DNA from: CAVWDU01 sp963840725
GTDB taxonomy: Bacteria > Pseudomonadota > Gammaproteobacteria > Pseudomonadales > Halieaceae
Length of the DNA stretch: 64,000 nt
Direction of reading: 5' to 3'
Assembly (NCBI GenBank): GCA_963840725.1
Contig: CAWIZY010000008.1
Location: 1 to 64,000 of the forward strand
Shown here: positions 58,564 to 64,000 of the stretch, in pieces
How the letters are laid out: every line of letters begins with the position of its first letter
Position numbering within the stretch: the stretch's first letter is position 1
Position numbers and translations under genes: made by a program
The notes under the pieces: generated by a model
What the model was told of the DNA's origin: nothing
The model's database searches: none
The model's input: the letters and a program-made list of their open reading frames with translations, nothing else

Positions 58564-58901
58564 TGGCTAAAATCACTGTACACCCGGGCGGGTTCATCAA
58601 GCGTAACTATATGGATGAATTGGGCCTCACGGGCACCGAATTGGCTGATGCGCTGGAAGTGTCAGAGTCCACCTTGAGCCGTCTGGTTCATGAAAGAATC
58701 GACTTGTCGCCGGCCCTCGCAGTGAAGGTGAGCAAGGTGCTGGGACGCTCGGCGGAGAGTTGGATGGCGATGCAAGCCAATTACACGCTGGCCAAATACA
58801 AGTCCGCATTGGAGCAATGGACACCGACCAAGCAGGTGACTGCAGAAGGTTTGGTTACCGTGAAAGGTGGCAACTCGAAAGCCAAGCCCATCGTAGCTTG
58901 A
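58563..58901 (+). CDS. higA: HigA-type antitoxin
   Basis: 112 residues beginning MAKITVHPGGFIKRNYMDEL and carrying a helix-turn-helix (GTELADALEVSESTLSRLVH, then ERIDLSPALAVKVSKVLGR), followed by SAESWMAMQANYTLAKYKS. This is the HigA/VapI pattern. It neutralises HigB and represses the operon, probably through the palindrome at 58215. The tail is about 15 residues longer than the usual antitoxin. Both genes are intact. Confidence 0.93.
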   Translation: MAKITVHPGGFIKRNYMDELGLTGTELADALEVSESTLSRLVHERIDLSPALAVKVSKVLGRSAESWMAMQANYTLAKYKSALEQWTPTKQVTAEGLVTVKGGNSKAKPIVA

Positions 58902-58923
58902 TTTTTTCCTACTAGAGTATTTA

Positions 58924-58944
58924 TGGGACCACCATGGGACCATC
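58924..58944 (+). repeat. Direct repeat right of higBA
   Basis: TGGGACCACCATGGGACCAT plus C is the second copy of the repeat at 58132, with one G-to-A difference. It starts 23 bp after the higA stop. Confidence 0.75.
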
Positions 58945-58957
58945 CTCACGCCTTTTG

Positions 58958-59017
58958 ATGCCCTCTAATGCCGGGAGCATTTTTTAACTCTCTGATTTGC
59001 AGGGCATTAGGAGGCAT
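58958..59017. repeat. Imperfect inverted repeat beside the higBA direct repeat
   Basis: ATGCCCTCTAATGCC (58958-58972) faces GGGCATTAGGAGGCAT (59002-59017). The arms match at nearly all positions across a 29-bp spacer. It could be an integrase core or arm site, or a terminator-like fold for higA. Confidence 0.6.
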
Positions 59018-59051
59018 GGCGAGGCGGGAAAATGCCTAGCTCAGGGTTCGA

Positions 59052-59134
59052 TAAATTCGCCGTGGAGGCGAATTTAGACACCGCAGCGTAGCGGAGACGC
59101 CCGTAGGGTCAGAACGGCCCTCAGGCTGTTCTGA
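59052..59134. other. Run of three hairpins in a gene-free stretch
   Basis: Three inverted repeats follow each other: a perfect 10-bp stem TAAATTCGCC/GGCGAATTTA with a 5-base loop (59052-59076), a 4-bp stem CCGC/GCGG (59081-59094), and a perfect 7-bp stem TCAGAAC/GTTCTGA (59109-59134). No T run follows. The 316-bp gap between higA and the IS6 transposase holds no gene. It may be a structured RNA, an element end or a folded recombination site. Confidence 0.6.
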
Positions 59135-59217
59135 GCAATCCCTTGCCCGGAGCGTTGAGAGTATACCTGGCGTTCGGTATTGCCAAATTAAGTGGCTCAG
59201 ATTGATACAATCGGGCT

Positions 59218-59895
59218 ATGAACACATATAAGCGATTTCCTCCAGACATCATTTCCTATGCTGTCTGGCTCTACTACCGATTCAATCTGAGTCATCGTGA
59301 TATCGAGGATCTCCTGACCGAACGGGGCATCACCGTAACCAGAGAATCCATCCGCCTGTGGTGCATAAAATTCGGCGCCATTTATACTCGCCGCTTGAAG
59401 CGAAAACACAAGGGCTACGGCGACACCTTCTACATCGATGAAGTCTTCGTAAAAATTTGCGGTAAGCAGCATTATCTTTGACGATCAGTAGACCAGGATG
59501 GTGAAGTGGTTGATGTGTATCTGCAGGCCAGGCGGGATGGGGCAGCGGCGAAGCGGTTTTTCATGCGTTTATTGAGAAGCGATGGGGGAGAGCCCAGAAA
59601 AATCGTGACTGATAAATTGCGAAGCTATGGAGTTGCCCATCGAGAGTTGATCCCCGATACGATCCACAGTACTCAGCAGTATGAGAATAATCGGGCGGAG
59701 CAATCACATGAAGCGATCAGGGTAAGAGAGCGAGGGATGCGTAAGTTCAAATCAGTCGGTCAGGCTCAAAGATTTCTGAGTGCTCATACAGAGGTTAGTA
59801 ATCTCTTCAACCTTGGTAGGCAGCTGGTCAGGGCTGAACACTATAGGAACCTGAGGACCAGTGCGTTTGAAGAAAGGGGTAGGGCGGTTGTTTGA
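59218..59895 (+). pseudogene. IS6-family transposase with one in-frame TGA
   Basis: The sequence reads MNTYKRFPPDIISYAVWLYY, RFNLSHRDIEDLLTERGI, TFYIDEVFVKICGKQHYL, then TGA (59479-59481), and the same frame continues RSVDQDGEVVDVYLQARRDG, KIVTDKLRSYGVAHRELIPD and NNRAEQSHEAIRVRERGMR. IS6 transposases have Trp where the TGA is. The DDE residues are visible as Asp in YIDEVF, Asp in VTDKL and Glu in NRAEQSHE. About 225 residues in all. A single Trp-to-stop change (TGG to TGA) would explain it. Weak candidate ends lie near 59194 and 59945. Confidence 0.9.
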
Positions 59896-59949
59896 TTACT
59901 ACTCATCGGATTGCTATGGTCTCAATGAGTTAACTTGTCAGAACCGAGA

Positions 59950-61122
59950 ATGATCAACGTGGCCAAGACTTATCGCAAACCTGCGTTGACCTCAAACAGC
60001 GAAGAGCGCAAGGCCACCTGGACGGAGCTTTTTTATGATCTGGCCTTCGTCGTTGCCGTAGCGGCCACCGCCCATTCACTGAGCAGTGGTACCAGCGCGA
60101 CTGGAGTTATTGAATTTGTTTTGATATTCGTGCTCATTCACTGGGCCTGGATGGGCTACACTTTCTATTGCGATCGTTTTGACACCGACGATTTCATCCA
60201 CCGCGCGATGGCATTACTACAGATGGCACTCGTGGTGTCGATCGCGTCATTGCACGACTGGACGGGGAGCGACTATCGCGCATTTGTAGCGTGCTACTGC
60301 GCACTTCGATCAGTAACAATTTTTGCGAATCTTTATGCAGGCTGGCATATACCCATTGCCAGGACAATTACCGGGCCCTATGCCGTGGGCTTCACGATCT
60401 CGCTGTTCCCGCTCGTCGCAGGATTGTGGGTAGATGACTACGGACAGCGTTTGATCCTGGTTGCTGCAACTGCTGTGCTACAACTTACACCACCGATTTA
60501 CCTGGTGTTGAAACGCACTTTTGAGTCTGTAAACACGTATCATTTGCCCGAACGTATGGGATTGTTTGTAACCTTGTCGCTGGGAGAGAGCTTGATAGCG
60601 CTGGCAAATGTTGGCGGACAAGCCCACATGAGCGCGCAGATTTTTGTCACGGGTATGCTAGGCCTTGTGACAGTATTCAGCTTCTGGTGGATTTATTTCT
60701 CCCGCCTGGATGGCGCGGTATTGCGTCACTCAGGCGCTAGCGCCCTGATTTGGGTCTACACCCACATCGTGTTGGCAATGGCCGTCATTGCCCTGGCTGT
60801 TGGCATGGGCGAAAACCTGCAACTGGTGCTGTTACCTGGTAGTGACGAGCGTGCCACTTTAATGCTGGTAGCTTGGGCTCTCGCGTTACTCGCTCACGTA
60901 GTGATAGCGGCCACCAACAATGTAGCGAACGACCGCCGCGTGCTGGATGCACCGCTGGTAACTTGTTTATTGGTCGCCGGAGGTATCGCTGTTCTTTCGA
61001 CTGCTTATGGAGGAGCAATGCCAATAACCCATTTGCAGCTAATCGCTGCCAGCGGTATTGTTTTACTGTTGGTGGAACTCTTTCTTGGACCAGAGCCACG
61101 GCAAGACAATAAATCCATTTGA
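59950..61122 (+). CDS. LtrA-family (low temperature requirement A) membrane protein
   Basis: About 390 residues with a soluble N-terminus that carries the family signature RKATWTELFYDLAFVVAVAA, then some ten membrane helices and HLPERMGLFVTLSLGESLIA in the middle. The ATG at 59950 is my preferred start; a TTG at 59935 is in frame but lies in a possible IS6 end. The function of the family is not established; the name comes from a Listeria growth phenotype. Clean ORF. Confidence 0.85.
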   Translation: MINVAKTYRKPALTSNSEERKATWTELFYDLAFVVAVAATAHSLSSGTSATGVIEFVLIFVLIHWAWMGYTFYCDRFDTDDFIHRAMALLQMALVVSIASLHDWTGSDYRAFVACYCALRSVTIFANLYAGWHIPIARTITGPYAVGFTISLFPLVAGLWVDDYGQRLILVAATAVLQLTPPIYLVLKRTFESVNTYHLPERMGLFVTLSLGESLIALANVGGQAHMSAQIFVTGMLGLVTVFSFWWIYFSRLDGAVLRHSGASALIWVYTHIVLAMAVIALAVGMGENLQLVLLPGSDERATLMLVAWALALLAHVVIAATNNVANDRRVLDAPLVTCLLVAGGIAVLSTAYGGAMPITHLQLIAASGIVLLLVELFLGPEPRQDNKSI

Positions 61123-61189
61123 CCCTGCGCTGCTAAAACATACGGGTTACGCAGGGCAGCTGCAGCTGCCAGGAACACGATTCACACGA

Positions 61190-61948
61190 TCAGAATTCGA
61201 ACCTCGCCCCGATTGACGGGCCACTGAAAGTCATCGTTAGATCGTCAAAGTCTTTCGCGTCTCCAAAGTCGTAGTCGAGGTGGCGATAGTTGCCGAACAA
61301 TTTGCCCCAACTGAATTCATAGGCAATGCCCAATGATGCCTGCCAGGTCCGATCGGAGTCACCGGCACCAATATCGGCATAATAATCAATGGACCATTGC
61401 TGAGCCTCGCCAAATGTATACCTGCCGTTAATGGCCACAAAAGCATCATTGAAGGACAGATCACTGTCGATAATCCCGCCCTCGCCGTCTTCGCTCATCT
61501 GGAAGTCCATCCCGATGCGGCGCCAGCCGATCAGTGCGTCCATGTAGTAGCTGTCACTCTTCACCAGAGTCCTGCCACCAGACAGCGTGTAAATGTTCGC
61601 GGTGAGGTCGAGCTCATAGCTGCCAGCAACAGGGCCGCTGCCGGGACGTCCAAAATCGATATCCTTGTCATCTATACCGAAGTCGAGATAGATCAGGTCG
61701 CCCATGATCACCCATTCGTTGTTGCGCATATCGCCGGCAAGCATTATTCCGAAATTCAGCGAACTGAGATAATCAGTTGGGCCGATGGCTATGGGGGAGT
61801 CTTCAGGCCGATCGCTACCACCATTGGTATCGCTTGAGTCTACCTCGATGGTCGGTAGCCATAGATAAGGCGCAACGGAGTATTCCCAACCTTCCGCATT
61901 GGAAAGCATGGGTGTAACGCACAGTACTGCGAGAGCAGTTTTTTTCAT
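61190..61948 (-). CDS. Outer-membrane beta-barrel protein, unknown function
   Basis: 252 residues with a signal peptide (MKKTALAVLCVTPMLSNAEG) and alternating barrel strands such as WEYSVAPYLWLPTIEVDSSD, MRNNEWVIMGDLIYLDFGID and WQASLGIAYEFSWGKLFGNY, ending with aromatic residues SIGARFEF as outer-membrane proteins do. No homologue with known function is recognised. It is transcribed in the same direction as the hydrolase at 61996, with a 47-bp gap. Confidence 0.8.
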   Translation of the reverse strand: MKKTALAVLCVTPMLSNAEGWEYSVAPYLWLPTIEVDSSDTNGGSDRPEDSPIAIGPTDYLSSLNFGIMLAGDMRNNEWVIMGDLIYLDFGIDDKDIDFGRPGSGPVAGSYELDLTANIYTLSGGRTLVKSDSYYMDALIGWRRIGMDFQMSEDGEGGIIDSDLSFNDAFVAINGRYTFGEAQQWSIDYYADIGAGDSDRTWQASLGIAYEFSWGKLFGNYRHLDYDFGDAKDFDDLTMTFSGPSIGARFEF

Positions 61949-61995
61949 GGTTCGGTCTCCGAGGGCGGAAAATGGCGTGGCGATAAAGAAACGTA

Positions 61996-62931
61996 TCAGA
62001 GCGACCCGATGAATTTCACCATGGCGTCACGCATCTGATCCAGCCCGGGCTGCTCAATGGGATAGTGGCTCGCGTTGTCCAGTGAAATCATCTGTTTGGG
62101 CGCGGCAATCCGCTCCCAGAAGGGCTCGGTAACAGGAAACGGCGTCCAGCGATCGTTGCCCGGTTGCAACAGAATGATTGGGCACAGGTCGAAGTCTTCA
62201 AAAGCGATCGCCGGCTGATGCTGGATCATGCTGTTGACAAACTCGAGGCTTACGCTGGCACCAGCGGAACACCTGTCGCGCAGTAGCAATTTTAGTGCCT
62301 GGCCATCATTGACCAGGGCTTTCATCTTGACCAGGTGCTTCATTGGTACACGCAGGCTGCGAATAAGCGCTGCGGGTAACAGCGGTAGCGTCTTGAAAGA
62401 GACCTCATCCATATTCGGTCGATCAGACATACGTCGACGAGCCACGGGAGAACCCGCGTCGATGAAGCACATACCCATAATACCGCTAACCATTTGTGTT
62501 TCGGCTGCGATGTCGTAGGCCAGCATGCCACCAGCACTCAGTCCATAGAGTACCACCGGCCTGCCATCAGTGGCGATTTCCGACCGTACCAGCTCGGCGC
62601 CAATTTCGATCCAGTCAGCCCAGGTAACGCTCTTCTCCTGGTTATCGGTCATGCCGTAAAACGGCATATCTACAGCCACAACCTCAAATCCTGCCCGAGC
62701 CAATGGCGCGCCCGCTATCAGATTGAGCAAACGGCTGTTGGTACCAACCCCGTGCAGCAGAATAACCTTATGGGAAGCAGCAGGATTGGCAAAGCGTTCC
62801 ATGTGCAGGGTACTGCTGCGCCAGGGCTGAAACTCCTCCACGGGGAGATCAGAGTCCCGCCAACGGTAGTCAGCGGGCAGGAATTGCTGAACCTCAAGCC
62901 AGGTGCTGTTTTCACTATAGTAGCGTTGCAT
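61996..62931 (-). CDS. Alpha/beta hydrolase
   Basis: 311 residues with the alpha/beta hydrolase fold. The oxyanion-hole region is VILLHGVGTNSRLLNLIAGA, the nucleophile elbow VVLYGLSAGGMLAYDIAAE (Gly-x-Ser-x-Gly form), the acid in LLQPGNDRWTPFP, and the His in LDNASHYPIEQPGLDQ. No signal peptide. Substrate unknown. It sits 38 bp downstream of a lipoprotein gene in the same direction, so the two may be co-transcribed. Confidence 0.88.
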   Translation of the reverse strand: MQRYYSENSTWLEVQQFLPADYRWRDSDLPVEEFQPWRSSTLHMERFANPAASHKVILLHGVGTNSRLLNLIAGAPLARAGFEVVAVDMPFYGMTDNQEKSVTWADWIEIGAELVRSEIATDGRPVVLYGLSAGGMLAYDIAAETQMVSGIMGMCFIDAGSPVARRRMSDRPNMDEVSFKTLPLLPAALIRSLRVPMKHLVKMKALVNDGQALKLLLRDRCSAGASVSLEFVNSMIQHQPAIAFEDFDLCPIILLQPGNDRWTPFPVTEPFWERIAAPKQMISLDNASHYPIEQPGLDQMRDAMVKFIGSL

Positions 62932-62969
62932 GCGTATTGTTCACCTTCGTCAATCGTATTGAGGAGCCG

Positions 62970-63644
62970 TTATTTCCTGATAACCGAATCCAGACCCGTG
63001 CGGAACTGACTGGCCCAGCGGCGCAGAACACGCTCGGCCTCGGCGCGGTTACCGACCCCGCTGGTCCACTGGATCCGGCCTGAATCGGTACCGCGGGCCT
63101 TGTCAACGACGCGCGCCAGAACCTGCCCGGTGGTACTGTCAACGAGCTCCAGCGACAGCGTCATCTCCCCTTCAGACGTGGTATAGCTGCGTGACCTGCC
63201 GGCGCTCATGGTGTCTGGGGCATTGACGTCAAGGTCGATGATCTGGGGCCGAATGACCAGCACCTCCTGGCCAGTATTGAACTCATCGACCAGATTGTAA
63301 GCGGGTGACTCAAGCAGCGCCTCGCGAAAGGTCTCGTAGCACTGTTCGGCCAGGAAACCCCTGATCCTGTCGACGTCTTCCTGGGTAACGCGCTGGGTGA
63401 GATCGACGCGAGAGCTGTTCTGGTCCCGCAGCCAATTTTTGCGGAAAGCCACCTCGCAGGGCTCCAGGCCGAATGCCTGGTAACCGTCCAGTTCGGCGCC
63501 CGGCAGGCGATAGACATCACCGAGCCTGGCTTCGGGCACGCGTACCAGTCCATCATACGTCTGCTCTGGAGCGGAAGTGGTGGTACACGCTCCGATCAGC
63601 AGGGTGGTAAAAACGGGGGTCAATAACTTCAGTGTACGAAACAT
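62970..63644 (-). CDS. DUF3313-type lipoprotein
   Basis: 224 residues from the ATG at 63644. The signal sequence ends in the lipobox LLIGACTTTS (Cys at residue 20). The body contains FGLEPCEVAFRKNWLRDQN, YNLVDEFNTGQEVLVIRPQI and SLELVDSTTGQVLARVVDKA, the DUF3313 pattern of periplasm-facing lipoproteins of unknown function. A longer in-frame ORF to 63833 would place the lipobox inside the protein and is rejected. A ribosome site (GGAGG) lies 7 bases before the ATG. Confidence 0.85.
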   Translation of the reverse strand: MFRTLKLLTPVFTTLLIGACTTTSAPEQTYDGLVRVPEARLGDVYRLPGAELDGYQAFGLEPCEVAFRKNWLRDQNSSRVDLTQRVTQEDVDRIRGFLAEQCYETFREALLESPAYNLVDEFNTGQEVLVIRPQIIDLDVNAPDTMSAGRSRSYTTSEGEMTLSLELVDSTTGQVLARVVDKARGTDSGRIQWTSGVGNRAEAERVLRRWASQFRTGLDSVIRK

Positions 63645-63846
63645 AACGTATCCTCCGGGCGCCAGGCCTTTTGCATCGATCAAATAGGGTGTTCTCTCCT
63701 GCCACGAGCAGCCGTAGCGATACCCGATATCTGACAGATTTAACGCTGAACTACCTGTTGCTGGAGACGCAGTGCAACGAGCACCTGCTGCATGAGCTTT
63801 ACCTGTTGCTGCGCAACGACAGCGAAAGAACAAATAGTAAGCTCAA

Positions 63847-64000
63847 TTAGACTTCGTCATAACCACCGTCTACCCAGTTAATAACCATTTCTGCAAACTC
63901 ATCAGGTTTATCCTGATAGGAAAAATGCCCACAGTTCTCAAATATGTTGAGCTTACTTTTCGGCAATCTCTGGTGCAGTCGTTCAGCGTTATCAGTGGTC
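63847..64000 (-). CDS. Alpha/beta hydrolase, C-terminal fragment (runs off the window)
   Basis: The last 51 codons of a minus-strand gene that continues past the window. It contains TTDNAERLHQRLPKSKLNIF, then ENCGHFSYQDKPDEFAEMVI and NWVDGGYDEV, with a TAA at 63847-63849. The GCGHFSYQDKP-like His motif is the C-terminal catalytic His region of alpha/beta hydrolases of the proline iminopeptidase/haloalkane dehalogenase type. The rest of the gene is not visible. Confidence 0.75.
   Translation of the reverse strand, partial: TTDNAERLHQRLPKSKLNIFENCGHFSYQDKPDEFAEMVINWVDGGYDEV

Noticed and set aside
59479..59481. Stop codon recoding (TGA as Trp or selenocysteine)
   Set aside because: Other genes in the window use TGA as a normal stop, and prfB keeps its TGA-based control. 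A point mutation is simpler.

Overview
The window is a gammaproteobacterial chromosome segment, most like the marine Halieaceae/Cellvibrionales group; this placement is inferred from gene content and order and no database was searched. The evidence is the housekeeping orders ypjD-ffh-rpsP-rimM-trmD-rplS, xerD-dsbC-alaC-hom-thrC-recJ-prfB-lysS and xseA-guaB-guaA, a fairly high GC content, and many sulfatase and sulfotransferase genes. The assembly carries many single-base indels. Essential genes such as ffh, trmD, guaA and thrC are broken by frameshifts that realign to intact proteins when the frame is switched, so most broken ORFs here look like sequence errors and not pseudogenes. The worst stretches are 12-17.4 kb and 49.9-52.2 kb.

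Layout. 0.2-4.5 kb: surface modification genes (an MBOAT acyltransferase, its SGNH-like partner, a sulfotransferase). 4.9-7.1 kb: secreted subtilisin-like protease with two tandem C-terminal domains. 7.6-11.9 kb: tRNA-Leu(CAA), queA-tgt, NUDIX hydrolase, gamma carbonic anhydrase, DUF1289. 11.9-17.8 kb: CorC/HlyC family protein, ypjD, ffh and the rpsP-rimM-trmD-rplS operon. 17.9-25.5 kb: xerD to recJ. 25.9-28.9 kb: an arylsulfotransferase-like and sulfotransferase cluster. 29.0-30.6 kb: a MerR regulator with a Cu/Zn efflux permease and a MerR-type promoter with a 19-bp spacer. 30.7-33.3 kb: prfB with its programmed +1 frameshift, then lysS. 33.4-38.2 kb: a signalling module (histidine kinase, receiver, receiver-cyclase fusion) divergent from a CRP-like regulator. 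38.7-43.4 kb: xseA, guaB, guaA.

43.4-57 kb is the accessory region and the most interesting part. The last codons of guaA and the bases after them recur twice more, at 49,144 and 56,932. These copies divide the region into two adjacent cargo islands. Island A holds a sulfatase, a DUF3604 protein, an outer-membrane SphA-like protein and a toxin-antitoxin pair. Island B holds a complete type I Wadjet anti-plasmid operon (jetABCD) and another toxin-antitoxin pair. The right ends of both islands are homologous over about 110 bp and their left ends are also similar. Neither island has a recognisable integrase. I read this as tandem insertion of related integrase-less elements into the 3' end of guaA.

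57-60 kb is a graveyard of mobile DNA: an IS91-family remnant, a HigBA pair bracketed by 21-bp direct repeats, a run of three hairpins and an IS6-family transposase with an in-frame stop. 60-64 kb: an LtrA-family membrane protein, then a minus-strand run of an outer-membrane protein, an alpha/beta hydrolase, a DUF3313-type lipoprotein and the cut end of another hydrolase.
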